Shown here one piece after another: positions 7,681 to 16,840 of a stretch of DNA of 64,000 nucleotides. The translations under genes and the position numbers were made by a program. This DNA comes from Acetoanaerobium pronyense. GTDB lineage: Bacteria; Bacillota; Clostridia; Peptostreptococcales; Filifactoraceae. Each line of letters opens with the position of its first letter. Positions within the stretch are counted from its first letter, which is position 1. Location: NCBI RefSeq assembly GCF_017874355.1, contig NZ_JAGGLI010000012.1:20799-84798 (forward strand), in the 5' to 3' direction. Below the pieces are notes generated by a model, which did not search any database, had not been told where the DNA came from, and was given only the letters and a program-made list of their open reading frames with translations.

Positions 7681-9885
7681 CTAGTTTCCTATTCCTTTTA
7701 TATAAACTTTTGTATAATATACCCATTTTCCTTTATATTTTTTATATTCCTCCAAAGATTTTTGGAAAATACTATTCATAATCTCAGCTTCATCCTCATC
7801 TATAGGTTTTTGAGAATATGCAATTTTATTAATATATTCACCTAGGTTATATTCAGAAAGACTATAATAATAATTTATATTGTTCATTTTCCCCATAGGA
7901 GACATGTTTTTCAAGTCAGGCCTTATCTCATAAAAAAGCTCCATAGCTTCTTTATACTTTAATAGCAGACCTCTTCTTGTTTTATCCTCTTCTAAAAGTC
8001 TTAGCTTCATTTTAATATTTTTATATCTAAGTGAAGCAATCAATATTCCTGCAAATAAACCTGCTATTATAAAAATAAAAAATCGGTTTTTTGTTTTTGT
8101 ATCAGGATATATATTACCTCCACCATCCTCTATATTTGCAATTAAAATATCTTCTCCCTGCTCCTCTGCCTCATATTGTATATCCATATAAACCTCATCA
8201 TCTAAAACCCCTTGGTTTAGATAAAAGCTATCTTGAGATTCTTCTCCATTTGACGCTCCACCTGATGAGCTCCCTGTAGGCTCAAATGTAAGCCAACCGC
8301 TTCCAGGTACAAACGCCTCTACCCAAGCATGTGCTCTATCCTCTCTTACTACGTAAGCACCAGTTTCATCCTTTTCGCTGTTCATTCTAAATCCTTCTAC
8401 ATATCTGGTTGCTATCCCAAGACTTCTCCCCATTACAGCCATCGCAGATGCATAATAGGTACAATACCCTTGTTGTTCCTCAAATAGGAAATAATCTACA
8501 AAATCTCTTCCCTGCGGCAGTGTGCTAGTCTGAAGAGTATATGGATATGTGGTTTTTAGATAACTCTCTATGGCCTTTAGCTTCTGATGTACCCCATTTG
8601 CTCCTTCAGTAATTTGCTGTGCAAGCTCTATTGTTCTTTCGGTTATAGAATCTGGAAGCTCTAAATAAGGCTCTATATAGATGATTTCATCACTTGTATA
8701 CTCTCTTTCCCATACAAAAGATGGTTCAAAGGTGTGAAGAGTATATGATGTCTTTTGATTACCAGAACCAGAATCCTTCTCTACCTGTATTGAGTCATCA
8801 TAGATAAGCTTGCCATTAAAACCTTCAAATTCATAGGTAAAATAAGGATGAAATATGGTTCTTGTATTAATATAGGTAGGATATATCGTGACTTTACTGC
8901 TTTCATATCCTAATGTCTCAGGATTTATATCAAATCTATTATCTCTCATAAAATATCTTTGGATATCCCCTTTTTCCCAACTTTCACCTGTATATATTTC
9001 TTTAATTATACCTCTTAGGTATTTGGGACTATCTGCCTGCACATAAAAAAGCTTTTGATCAGAAAGCTCTACACTTCCTCCAAGTCTTTTTGTTGAAGGC
9101 TGGTATGGCATACTTGAAAACCTAAACTCGCTTCCACCCATAGAATCCTCTAAAGTACTTCTCATGGATTCAAGGACTGGAAATCTGTCTGTAAGCTCTC
9201 TAGATACTCCATCAAGCTCAATCACAGGTAAAGAAAATGGTATCATAAGACCATTTAATGCTATTACTCCAGCCAGAATCGGACCATAGCTTCCAAGGTG
9301 CATGTTTCCTGTTGCATCTTTAACCCTTTCATTATTTGAAGATATAAAATACATCATTATTCCAAGGGTATAAATCAATGAATTTCCATAAGCACTCTCT
9401 ACATAAAGATGCCACTGAAAAATAAAGAAACTATATATTAATAAAAGTAGCTTTGTGTTTTTTCTAATTAAAAATATGCTTATAATCGAACTAGATAATA
9501 TTAAGCCCAAGTATTTATTTGCATTTTCATATGCATTTGATTCAGTAATAAAGCTTCCATTTATTCTTTCTCCTAGCCAGTAAAAGTAATTATTAGTAGA
9601 ATCAAAACCAAAATATAAAATAATAGAAATTAAAACCCCATAAAGCAGTATTTCCTTTTGAATAAGACTAAGTTTCGATAAAAAATTATATACAATTACC
9701 CTTCCCATTAAAAATGAGTTCCACAATATATACGGTATTGTGGATATTCCAATAAACAGTAGCCTGTTAAAAAATGGAGCCTCAATTGCAAGAGAGTCCA
9801 TTAGCATAGTAAACAAACTAAAGTTCAATAAAAATAAAGCCAATATTTCATAAAATAACCCTTTTTTATAACTCAATATTATCAC
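7681..9885 (-). CDS. Membrane-anchored transglutaminase-like protein (TgpA/DUF3488-type)
   Basis: A 734-aa protein. The N-terminal third has several hydrophobic helices (about 1-215). An extracellular region with a transglutaminase-like core follows: QGYCTYYASAMAVMGRSLGI (catalytic Cys), RAHAWVEAF (His) and a FEPTG segment in place of the usual acidic residue. A further membrane helix (about 600-620) and a cytosolic tail complete it. It overlaps the upstream DUF58 gene by 4 nt. MoxR-DUF58-transglutaminase operons are widespread, and the membrane protein is thought to act on an extracytoplasmic substrate with help from the AAA chaperone. No substrate can be inferred here. Confidence 0.88.
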   Translation of the reverse strand: MIILSYKKGLFYEILALFLLNFSLFTMLMDSLAIEAPFFNRLLFIGISTIPYILWNSFLMGRVIVYNFLSKLSLIQKEILLYGVLISIILYFGFDSTNNYFYWLGERINGSFITESNAYENANKYLGLILSSSIISIFLIRKNTKLLLLIYSFFIFQWHLYVESAYGNSLIYTLGIMMYFISSNNERVKDATGNMHLGSYGPILAGVIALNGLMIPFSLPVIELDGVSRELTDRFPVLESMRSTLEDSMGGSEFRFSSMPYQPSTKRLGGSVELSDQKLFYVQADSPKYLRGIIKEIYTGESWEKGDIQRYFMRDNRFDINPETLGYESSKVTIYPTYINTRTIFHPYFTYEFEGFNGKLIYDDSIQVEKDSGSGNQKTSYTLHTFEPSFVWEREYTSDEIIYIEPYLELPDSITERTIELAQQITEGANGVHQKLKAIESYLKTTYPYTLQTSTLPQGRDFVDYFLFEEQQGYCTYYASAMAVMGRSLGIATRYVEGFRMNSEKDETGAYVVREDRAHAWVEAFVPGSGWLTFEPTGSSSGGASNGEESQDSFYLNQGVLDDEVYMDIQYEAEEQGEDILIANIEDGGGNIYPDTKTKNRFFIFIIAGLFAGILIASLRYKNIKMKLRLLEEDKTRRGLLLKYKEAMELFYEIRPDLKNMSPMGKMNNINYYYSLSEYNLGEYINKIAYSQKPIDEDEAEIMNSIFQKSLEEYKKYKGKWVYYTKVYIKGIGN

Positions 9886-11069
9886 CTTCTATTGCTAAAC
9901 ACTTCAGAAACCGGTTGATTAAGCCCTATATTTATAGGCCATATACTTTCCTTTATAAGCATGCTTTCATATTTTGCTCTATTTTCATAATCTCCTACTG
10001 TGACTGGAATTATCTTGTATCCCTTTTTTTTGAGAATAAAAAATCTGCTTATCTTTTCTTTGTCTAATTCTTTAGAAAAAATAAAAATGACTTTTCTATC
10101 TAAAAAATCCTTGGATGCAATTTCCAAAACTCGACTCGAATGAAGGTCTCCATCTGGGTTAAACCCTGCTAATTCTTTTAAAAGACCTTTAAAATCATAT
10201 TCATTTTTCATTTCAAGATATCTCTTTTTAGATGTAGAGTCCATATATAATAAGGGGATTTTTTTGATTAAAAAAAGCTTGGTCATTGAAGCAATAAGCT
10301 CAATAAGCTTATCTTCTCCTTTTCTTCCTTCATCATTTGAATACTCTAACTTAAAACCATCCATAAAAAAAACCGCACTTGCTCTTGAAGAGCTTTCAAA
10401 TTCATTTATAAAAATTTCTGAAAACCTAGCTGTAAGCTTATGGTTTATCTTTTTGTGAGAATCTCCTACTACATATTTGCGAATCTTGTCGATATTTGTA
10501 TAGTCTTCTGAAAAAGAAATCTTATTTGCCTCTGAGCCAAAGCTTTCTGAGGGAAGCAAAGCTACTTCTTTAATATCAACTACTTTAGGAAAAACAATCA
10601 ATTTCTTTTGTGGATCAAAGCGTCTTTGGATTTCAAAAATTCCAAATATATCCCGTGTCTTCAGTACACACTTTCCTAAGTCATAAATACCCCTCCTTTT
10701 TACATTAACTTCTTTTTCAAAAAGATATTCATCTAAAGGGGGTATCGATACGATCTTTGGATTATTGTCTTTTTTAGTATCTAAATCATTTAACTCAATA
10801 ATTTCCGCATAATTCGCAGGAATAGCCTTGCTGTGATTGAAAAATCTATGTCTCATTTTTATAGATTCTTCCGATTTTATCTCTTCTTTGTCTACATAAA
10901 ACGTATATTTTATTTTAAAAGTATAGGATAAGAGTGTTGCAATAGCTAAAGCTCCAGCTACTACCCATATCCTAAAAAGCATATTTGGAATATCTCCGCC
11001 CAAAACAAGAGAAAATAGAAATGCAAAAATTCCTATCAAAAAATATTTTGAAGAAATAATTTTTATCAT
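9882..11069 (-). CDS. DUF58 domain protein, partner of MoxR
   Basis: A 395-aa protein with two N-terminal membrane helices (about 5-45) and a DUF58 region with a degenerate von Willebrand A-like fold. It has the family motif YVVGDSHKKINHKLTARF and a weak MIDAS-like segment (FFMDGF). DUF58 proteins occur with MoxR ATPases and are probably adaptors or substrates of their chaperone function. It lies 2 nt after moxR and overlaps the transglutaminase gene by 4 nt, so all three are co-translated. Confidence 0.88.
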   Translation of the reverse strand: MIKIISSKYFLIGIFAFLFSLVLGGDIPNMLFRIWVVAGALAIATLLSYTFKIKYTFYVDKEEIKSEESIKMRHRFFNHSKAIPANYAEIIELNDLDTKKDNNPKIVSIPPLDEYLFEKEVNVKRRGIYDLGKCVLKTRDIFGIFEIQRRFDPQKKLIVFPKVVDIKEVALLPSESFGSEANKISFSEDYTNIDKIRKYVVGDSHKKINHKLTARFSEIFINEFESSSRASAVFFMDGFKLEYSNDEGRKGEDKLIELIASMTKLFLIKKIPLLYMDSTSKKRYLEMKNEYDFKGLLKELAGFNPDGDLHSSRVLEIASKDFLDRKVIFIFSKELDKEKISRFFILKKKGYKIIPVTVGDYENRAKYESMLIKESIWPINIGLNQPVSEVFSNRR

Positions 11070-11071
11070 TA

Positions 11072-11986
11072 TTAATCACCAACTGGCACTGGAGTAGAGT
11101 TTAATATGTCTTTGAGTATCGCTTTTCCATCTCTTCCTTGATATCTTGTTTCCGCAGTTACAAATATCCTATGGGATAAAGTATCTATATAGAGAAACTG
11201 TATATCTTCTGGAGTTACAAAATCTCTTCCTTTTATATACCCTAGAGCCTTAGTTGCACTATATAGAGCTAAAGTTGCCCTTGGGCTAGCTCCAAGCTCT
11301 ATCCCAGAATGATTTCTAGTTTTTCTACAAAGCTTAACTATATAGCTTTTGATAGCTTCTGATACATACACTTTTTCAACTTCTTTTCTTGCGTTTATTA
11401 TATCCTCTCCACTCAATACAGGCTTTAAACTATTATTTTCAAAATCTTCATTAAGTAGGAGAAGCTCTTCATTTTCATTGGGATAGCCTAGAGAAAGTTT
11501 CATAAAAAATCTGTCTAACTGAGATTCTGGGAGTGGAAAAGTACCTTCGTGCTCTATGGGATTTTGAGTAGCTATAACCATAAATGGGTCATTCAATTTA
11601 TATGTATGATTATCCACTGTAATTTGCTGTTCCTGCATTACTTCTAAAAGACTAGATTGAGTCTTTGGAGATGTCCTATTTATTTCATCAGCTAATACTA
11701 TTTGAGAGTGAAGAGGCCCTTTTTGGAAATGAAATTTCCCATCTTTAGGGTTAAAAATAGATACTCCAAGCAAATCTGCTGGAAGTAAATCTGGAGTGAA
11801 CTGTATTCTACTAAAACTGACATCTATGGATCTAGCAATTGCTCTTACTAGAGTAGTTTTTCCGACTCCAGGTACATCCTCAAGAAGTATATGCCCCTTA
11901 CAAAGCAGGGCTATAATAACCTTCTCTATTATCTCTCTTTTTCCTATGACTTCTTTTTCTATATTTTTAAGTAATTTGTCCATCAT
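11072..11986 (-). CDS. MoxR family AAA+ ATPase
   Basis: A 304-aa AAA+ protein with Walker A in VPGVGKTTLVRA, Walker B in IVLADEINRT, sensor 1 in VIATQNP and the MoxR signature FPLPESQLDRF. MoxR proteins are chaperone-like ATPases that activate or assemble partners, often VWA or DUF58 proteins. It is first in a three-gene operon. ATG 11986 and the next ATG codon both fit the SD GGCGGTGA, so the true start may be one codon later. Confidence 0.95.
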   Translation of the reverse strand: MMDKLLKNIEKEVIGKREIIEKVIIALLCKGHILLEDVPGVGKTTLVRAIARSIDVSFSRIQFTPDLLPADLLGVSIFNPKDGKFHFQKGPLHSQIVLADEINRTSPKTQSSLLEVMQEQQITVDNHTYKLNDPFMVIATQNPIEHEGTFPLPESQLDRFFMKLSLGYPNENEELLLLNEDFENNSLKPVLSGEDIINARKEVEKVYVSEAIKSYIVKLCRKTRNHSGIELGASPRATLALYSATKALGYIKGRDFVTPEDIQFLYIDTLSHRIFVTAETRYQGRDGKAILKDILNSTPVPVGD

Positions 11987-12200
11987 AATTAATCACCGCC
12001 TATATTTAATTCTCTTAAATTATATCATATATATATTTACATTTTTTGGAGAAAATGCTACTTTAATATTAATTTTCATTTACAATACTACAAGGGATTT
12101 ATTTCTGAAAATTAGAACTTTAAAATTGGGTAATTAAAACTTAAAAATAGGGGTATATAACTTTTAGAAAATAATAAACATATTGAGAGGAGTTTTTTCA

Positions 12201-12431
12201 ATGAAAACTGTTGTAGTTTACACAAGCAGTACTTGCCCACATTGCCATACTGCAAAGGATTATCTTAAAGGCAAAGGAGTAGAGTACTCTGAAAAAAATG
12301 TGAGTGAGGACCCAGAAGCAAGAAAAGAACTAATACAGAAAAAAATAATGGGAGTACCTGCCATATTTATAGATGAAGAAGTTGTGGTAGGTTTTGATAA
12401 AGAAAGAATCGACCAGCTTTTAGGTTTATAA
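12201..12431 (+). CDS. Glutaredoxin-like (NrdH/Grx family) thiol-disulfide protein
   Basis: A 76-aa thioredoxin-fold protein with the redox motif CPHC (TSSTCPHCHTAKDYL) near the N-terminus, the cis-proline segment MGVPAIFID and a C-terminal GFDKERIDQLLGL. It probably reduces disulfides or passes electrons in the cytosol. The start is ATG 12201, with SD GAGAGGAG just upstream; the TTG at 12183 precedes that SD. It is a single-gene unit ending in a strong terminator. Confidence 0.93.
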   Translation: MKTVVVYTSSTCPHCHTAKDYLKGKGVEYSEKNVSEDPEARKELIQKKIMGVPAIFIDEEVVVGFDKERIDQLLGL

Positions 12432-12434
12432 ACC

Positions 12435-12469
12435 AAAAGAGTCCATGCTCTGAGCATAGACTCTTTTTT
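12435..12469. terminator. Bidirectional terminator between glutaredoxin and SEC-C genes
   Basis: AAAAGAGTCcatgctcTGAGCATaGACTCTTTTTT forms a long hairpin with A and T tracts on the two sides. It serves both convergent genes. Confidence 0.88.
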
Positions 12470-12473
12470 AGTT

Positions 12474-12980
12474 TTACTGTTCTTTTAAAGCACAGCATTT
12501 TTTATATTTTTTCCCACTTCCACAGATACATGGGTCATTTCTTCCTACTTTATCGTCTTTTACTATAGTCTTACTTTTTTTATACTCTTTTGTGATTTCT
12601 GCAATTTTTTCTTCTGATAATATGCTTTCCCACTGAGGAAGATTATAAAGCCAGTCTGCCTTAGCCTCAAGCATATTGAAGTATAGCTTTTCCATATCAA
12701 GTTCAAGAGTTATCACAGTATCTTCTTTAAGCTCTTCTACCTCATATTGGTTTGTAAGGCTAGTATTAATTCCATCCATAAAACCCACAAAGGTAACCAT
12801 ATCTAACTCAAATTTTTCAGATAGATCCTTTACAGTTCCTGATACTACCTCATCTTTATTATCTAAAAGATATTCGTAAATTTTTTGCTCCTTTGGAAGA
12901 TACTCCTTCCAAAAAGCTTCATATTCAGCCTCTGAAGCTGGTTCATAGGCATCAGTTTTCCATGATTCATAAAGTGACAT
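12474..12980 (-). CDS. SEC-C motif protein of unknown function
   Basis: A 168-aa acidic protein whose last 20 residues form a SEC-C zinc-binding motif ([18 protein letters not shown]), the same module that ends SecA and lets it bind SecB or ribosomes. The rest is mostly helical and has no function I recognise. Stand-alone proteins of this shape are common in Clostridia. The start at ATG 12980 follows AAGAAAGGATG. The gene appears monocistronic. Confidence 0.85.
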   Translation of the reverse strand: MSLYESWKTDAYEPASEAEYEAFWKEYLPKEQKIYEYLLDNKDEVVSGTVKDLSEKFELDMVTFVGFMDGINTSLTNQYEVEELKEDTVITLELDMEKLYFNMLEAKADWLYNLPQWESILSEEKIAEITKEYKKSKTIVKDDKVGRNDPCICGSGKKYKKCCALKEQ

Positions 12981-13095
12981 CTATTATTTCATCCTTTCTT
13001 TACCAAGTTATTTTAGCCAAGGTATATCATTGCTTCTTGGCTTTTAATCATCCATTTAAATATTATATATGATATACCATAATAATGAAACAAAA

Positions 13096-13124
13096 AAATA
13101 AGGCTAGAGCTATTAGCCTTATTT
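13096..13124 (-). terminator. Terminator downstream of thiT
   Basis: AAATAAGGCTA...TAGCCTTATTT is a near-perfect hairpin. On the minus strand it is followed by a run of seven Ts. Confidence 0.8.
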
Positions 13125-13135
13125 AAAAATATCTT

Positions 13136-13672
13136 TTATATTGCTGGAGATGCTTTTTGAAGTGGTGCATAAAGCACGCTTACAATTAATACGGATATAA
13201 AAAGCTCTGGAAGAAGGTATCCTGCATTATAAGCCGCAGAATATACAAACGGATTCATATTCTCTGGCGCATATATTCCAAAAACTATTGCTCCAGATAT
13301 AAAATGTCCTATAAATCTTAAAAATACCGCCAAGGAGGTTCCAATGATACTTCCAGTTCTTGTATTTTTAAATAATCCTGCAAGTCCTAATACTCCGAAT
13401 GCAAATAAATAATCAAAAAATATGGATAGTATATGATAGCTGTATTTTGGTCCTAAAACAAACTGCAATATACCATATGCTATGGCTGCAACAAGTCCAT
13501 GCTTATACCCCCATCTTAATGAAAATATTATTATGGGAACCATACTCCCCGCTGTTACAGATCCGCCGTATGGAGCTTCAAAAATTTTCACATAGCTTAA
13601 TATTTGGGCAAGAGCTATCATTATCCCAGCTTCAACCATTATCCTTGTGCTCATTTTTCTTTTGTTTTCCAT
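13136..13672 (-). CDS. thiT: Thiamine transporter, ECF substrate-binding component ThiT
   Basis: A 178-aa very hydrophobic protein with about six membrane helices. The ThiT-type pattern is visible: EAGIMIALAQILSYVKIF near the N-terminus, then GGSVTAGSMVPIIIFSLRWG, KHGLVAAIAYGILQFVLG and FRFIGHFISGAIVFG. It is the S-component that binds thiamine and works with a shared EcfAAT module, which is encoded elsewhere unless the cbiOQ products here are used. The TPP riboswitch immediately upstream strongly supports the substrate. SD GGAGG is 9 nt before ATG. Confidence 0.93.
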   Translation of the reverse strand: MENKRKMSTRIMVEAGIMIALAQILSYVKIFEAPYGGSVTAGSMVPIIIFSLRWGYKHGLVAAIAYGILQFVLGPKYSYHILSIFFDYLFAFGVLGLAGLFKNTRTGSIIGTSLAVFLRFIGHFISGAIVFGIYAPENMNPFVYSAAYNAGYLLPELFISVLIVSVLYAPLQKASPAI

Positions 13673-13737
13673 GAAATTTCATCCTCCAATTCCCTATAGA
13701 TAAATTCTAGTTATAGCTAGAATCGAATATTATGGCA

Positions 13738-13766
13738 TAAAAAATACTGCATATATAATGCAGTAG
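13738..13766 (-). terminator. Expression-platform terminator of the TPP riboswitch
   Basis: On the minus strand, TACTGCAT-loop-ATGCAGTA is followed by TTTTTT, between the TPP aptamer and the thiT SD. A second perfect 7-bp hairpin (ATTCTAG...CTAGAAT, 13704-13723) lies between this terminator and the thiT start. Confidence 0.85.
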
Positions 13767-13799
13767 TAGGTTCTTTTATATATAAGAAAAATATATATG

Positions 13800-13900
13800 G
13801 GCAAATACACTACGCTGGCATTATCCAGAATCAGTTTTCGGGTCGAAATTTTAGTAATTTCCTCTCAGCCTAGCTCACCAAGCTCCCCCACTGCCTAACA
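13800..13900 (-). ncRNA. TPP (thiamine pyrophosphate) riboswitch
   Basis: Read on the minus strand, the conserved THI-box elements occur in order: a GGGGGAGC arm, GGCTGAGAGG, GACCCGAAAACTGATTCTGG and GGATAATGCCAGCGTAG. The aptamer covers about 13805-13893. It is followed by a terminator and then thiT, so TPP binding should switch transcription off. Confidence 0.96.
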
Positions 13901-13957
13901 TTCAATTTTTTAAAGTATACCATAATACTAAGGATTTTGCAATAGACTCTAGTCCTA

Positions 13958-14227
13958 CTAGTTTCCAATTATTTTAACTGCACCTACTATAGCTCCTAAT
14001 ATTACCATGCTCAAACTAGCAAGCTTTATAAGCTCTATTACAACCTGTTGCCATGAATCTACTGCCTGACTTCTTCCGCTAGCTTCTCCCCTTGTTTTAA
14101 TTTCCCTTATATTTTGCCTTATATCCCGAATATCCTCTTGTATCATCTTTACATATGCTTTTGTCTCTGCCTGTTCTTTTTCAAGCTCTCTAAGTCTTTC
14201 ATCTCTTTGTATTAAATTTGCTTCCAT
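13958..14227 (-). CDS. Small coiled-coil membrane protein resembling phage XhlA-type holin accessory proteins
   Basis: An 89-aa protein. Residues 1-50 are a charged coiled coil (RDERLRELEKEQAETKAYV and following heptads), and residues 65-88 form one membrane helix (LIKLASLSMVILGAIVGAVK) near the C-terminus. This layout is seen in XhlA-like phage lysis accessory proteins, but no other phage gene is nearby. SD AAAGGGG precedes ATG 14227. It may be a domesticated phage remnant or an unrelated small membrane protein. The function is unknown. Confidence 0.6.
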   Translation of the reverse strand: MEANLIQRDERLRELEKEQAETKAYVKMIQEDIRDIRQNIREIKTRGEASGRSQAVDSWQQVVIELIKLASLSMVILGAIVGAVKIIGN

Positions 14228-14319
14228 ATCTTTATCCCCCTTTCCACTAAATTGTTTGTATTTTATTGATAAAAAGTATTTAAATATTTATATGGTGATA
14301 TTAAGAAAAAAGATAGGTT

Positions 14320-14444
14320 TTTACTAGAAAAATCACAATTGCTTTTATCGTTATTTTTATATCAAACCCTAGTTTTCATCACGTTTTCATCTTGTGAACA
14401 TTTTTACATATAAATAAAATAAAAGACTTGATTTTTCTAGTAAA
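14320..14444. repeat. Perfect 16-bp inverted repeat pair ahead of the NSS symporter gene
   Basis: TTTACTAGAAAAATCA (14320-14335) and its exact reverse complement TGATTTTTCTAGTAAA (14429-14444) face each other across 93 bp of very AT-rich DNA. Pairing extends 4 bp further outward with one mismatch. This could be a paired operator, a long-range RNA stem or a small remnant element. No coding sequence lies inside. Confidence 0.75.
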
Positions 14445-14524
14445 TACCCTTATTATTATAATATTCTAAAAATTCCATACATTGGACTAGTTTTAGAAAA
14501 AATTTAACAAAAGGAGATGATGCA

Positions 14525-15883
14525 ATGAGTTCCAACAACGAAGTTAAGCCAAGAGACCAGTGGGGGTCAAAAATTGGATTTATACTAGCCGCATCTGGTT
14601 CTGCAGTTGGATTGGGTAATTTATGGAAATTCCCTTTCATGGCAGGACAAAACGGCGGGGGAGCATTTGTTTTAATTTATTTTGCAATCTTATTTATAGT
14701 TGGTTTTACCCTGATGCTGGCTGAGCTTACTATCGGTAGAAAGACTCAACTTAGCCCTGTAGGTGCTTACCGTTCACTAGACAAGAGATTTACATGGGTT
14801 GGAGCAATAGGTGTTTTAGCAGGATTTTTGATACTTTCATTCTATAGTGTAGTTGGTGGTTGGGTAATCAGATATATAGTAAAGGCTGTAACAGGCGCAT
14901 TTACTATAGCTGATCCTGAAGTCTTAGGTGGACTGTTTGTAAGCTTTATTACAAATCCAATTGAACCTATAATATATCATCTTATATTCATGATTTTAAC
15001 TCTTGGTATAGTAATAGGAGGTATCAGTGGTGGTATTGAAAAATACTCAAAAATCCTTATGCCTTCTCTATTTGTAATGATGATTCTTATAATGATAAGA
15101 TCTCTTACTCTTCCAAATGCAATGGAGGGAGTTAGATTCTTACTTGTACCTGATTTTTCTAAGATTACTGGGGATGTAGTGCTTGCTGCTCTTGGACAGG
15201 TATTTTTCTCTCTAAGTCTTGGTATGGGTGCTATGATTACCTATGGTAGTTACTTAAGCAAGGATGAAGACCTAATTAGCAGTTCTGTACAGATTCCTCT
15301 TATAGATACTGCTATAGCACTAATAGCTGGTCTTGCTATACTTCCTGCAGTATTTTCTTTCGGATTTGACCCTGAGGGAGGTCCTGGACTTCTATTTATT
15401 ACTCTACCTGCAGTATTCTCTCAAATGCCACTTGGTTCTGTATTTGGGGTTATATTCTTTACTCTTGTACTATTTGCAGCCCTTACTTCATCGATTTCAC
15501 TTCTTGAGGTTGTTGTTTCTTACGTGGTTGATGAATGGAAATGGAATCGTAAAATGGCAAGTATTGTTCTAGGTGGAATAATATTCCTAATGGGCGTTCC
15601 TTCATCACTTGGAATGGGCTTATGGTCAGATATTAGACCAATAATGGGTAAAGATATCTTTGATTCTGTAGATTTCATTGCAAGTAATGTGTTCCTTCCT
15701 CTAGGAGGAATGATGCTTTGTATATTCATTGGATGGTTCTGGGGGATTGATAAAGCACTTGCAGAAATCACAAATAACGGAAAGCTTAATTTTGCACTTG
15801 CGGGAGCTTGGAGCTTCCTAATTAAATTTATTGCTCCTGTAGCTATACTAGTAGTATTTATCCAAGGTCTTGGAATATTTTAA
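14525..15883 (+). CDS. Sodium-dependent amino acid/neurotransmitter symporter (NSS/SNF family)
   Basis: A 452-aa membrane protein with about 11-12 helices. The N-terminus has the NSS signature RDQWGSKIGFILAASGSAVG followed by LGNLWKFPFMAGQNGGGAF, which forms the Na+ and substrate sites in LeuT-type transporters. It should import an amino acid (for example a hydrophobic or aromatic one) with Na+ across the cell membrane. SD AAAAGGAGATG precedes ATG 14525. It is monocistronic with a strong terminator. The substrate cannot be fixed from sequence. Confidence 0.95.
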   Translation: MSSNNEVKPRDQWGSKIGFILAASGSAVGLGNLWKFPFMAGQNGGGAFVLIYFAILFIVGFTLMLAELTIGRKTQLSPVGAYRSLDKRFTWVGAIGVLAGFLILSFYSVVGGWVIRYIVKAVTGAFTIADPEVLGGLFVSFITNPIEPIIYHLIFMILTLGIVIGGISGGIEKYSKILMPSLFVMMILIMIRSLTLPNAMEGVRFLLVPDFSKITGDVVLAALGQVFFSLSLGMGAMITYGSYLSKDEDLISSSVQIPLIDTAIALIAGLAILPAVFSFGFDPEGGPGLLFITLPAVFSQMPLGSVFGVIFFTLVLFAALTSSISLLEVVVSYVVDEWKWNRKMASIVLGGIIFLMGVPSSLGMGLWSDIRPIMGKDIFDSVDFIASNVFLPLGGMMLCIFIGWFWGIDKALAEITNNGKLNFALAGAWSFLIKFIAPVAILVVFIQGLGIF

Positions 15884-15953
15884 CTAATGAAATCTAGACA
15901 TAAGAAATTTTCTTATGAATTCTAAGTACTTTGCTTAATTTAAATTAATCATT

Positions 15954-15988
15954 AAAAATCCTCTAAAGATTCTTTAGAGGATTTTTAA
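15954..15988 (+). terminator. Terminator after the NSS symporter gene
   Basis: AAAAATCCTCTAAAGA pairs perfectly with TCTTTAGAGGATTTTT, giving an intrinsic terminator about 70 nt after the stop codon. Confidence 0.88.
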
Positions 15989-16101
15989 CGCTCATATATA
16001 TAAACTTTATCTATCACCTGTCTAAATTTAGATATGCAATCTTCTAAAAATTAGTTATAATCTTAGATGTATAAATAAAATTATATCGAGGAGGGATATT
16101 T

Positions 16102-16746
16102 TTGAAAAAAGGAGATTTATATTGGGCTATTGTAATAGCTCTTTTTACTGGATTTGTAGTTTTTCCAGCAACTCATGAGATATTTGTAAACCTAACTACT
16201 AATCATCCCTATATAGGTGGATTTGTAAAGTTTGCACTTCTTGCTACTATGGGTGAGCTTCTTGCGATAAGGATTTCTACAGGCGACTGGAAAATGCCAA
16301 GTGGAGTGCCTTATAGAGCATTTATTTGGGGATTTTTAGGTATTATAATAACTCTTATGTTTCAGGTATTTGCAGTGGGAGTTGGCGGTGCCTTAAAAAG
16401 CGGATATCTACCAGGAGGAGATTCCAGTTTCTTATTTGCATTTTTCGTAAGTTCAATTATGAACCTTACCTTTGCACCAACTTTTATGGCTTTTCATAGA
16501 TATACTGATACATACATAGATATGTACTACGAAGGAAAAAGAAATATACGAGCTACAGACGTTGTTTCTCGTATAGACTGGAATGGATTTGTTTCATTTG
16601 TACTTATAAAGACGATTCCTTTATTTTGGATTCCAGCCCATACTATAACATTTCTTCTCCCACCCCAATACAGAGTACTTGTTGCAGCATACTTATCAGT
16701 AGCACTTGGTATTCTTCTTGCCTTAGGAAAGAGAAAAAAGAAATAA
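16102..16746 (+). CDS. Integral membrane protein, possibly Mpv17/PMP22-like
   Basis: A 214-aa protein with about five hydrophobic segments and a basic C-terminus (GKRKKK). The segment IDWNGFVSFVLIKTIPLFW, followed by IPAHTITFLLPPQYR, is reminiscent of the Mpv17/PMP22 group of small membrane proteins. That assignment is tentative. It starts with TTG 16102, 8 nt after GAGGAGGGA; no ATG fits. It stands alone between two terminators, so context gives no role. Confidence 0.75.
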   Translation: MKKGDLYWAIVIALFTGFVVFPATHEIFVNLTTNHPYIGGFVKFALLATMGELLAIRISTGDWKMPSGVPYRAFIWGFLGIIITLMFQVFAVGVGGALKSGYLPGGDSSFLFAFFVSSIMNLTFAPTFMAFHRYTDTYIDMYYEGKRNIRATDVVSRIDWNGFVSFVLIKTIPLFWIPAHTITFLLPPQYRVLVAAYLSVALGILLALGKRKKK

Positions 16747-16753
16747 AATTTAA

Positions 16754-16815
16754 AAAATGCACTGTTATCAATCCTTTATATCCAAATAAAAAGGTTATTG
16801 ATAACAGTGCATTTT
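16754..16815. terminator. Long bidirectional terminator
   Basis: AAAATGCACTGTTATCAAT pairs with ATTGATAACAGTGCATTTTA. This 19-bp stem lies between the membrane protein gene and the convergent DUF1846 gene. Confidence 0.85.
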
Positions 16816-16840
16816 ATATTTTATAAAAGTCATAGACTTA

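Noticed and set aside
14525..15883. Several open frames opposite or within the symporter, maturase and synthetase genes
   Set aside because: They are shadow frames on strongly coding DNA, without SDs or recognisable domains.
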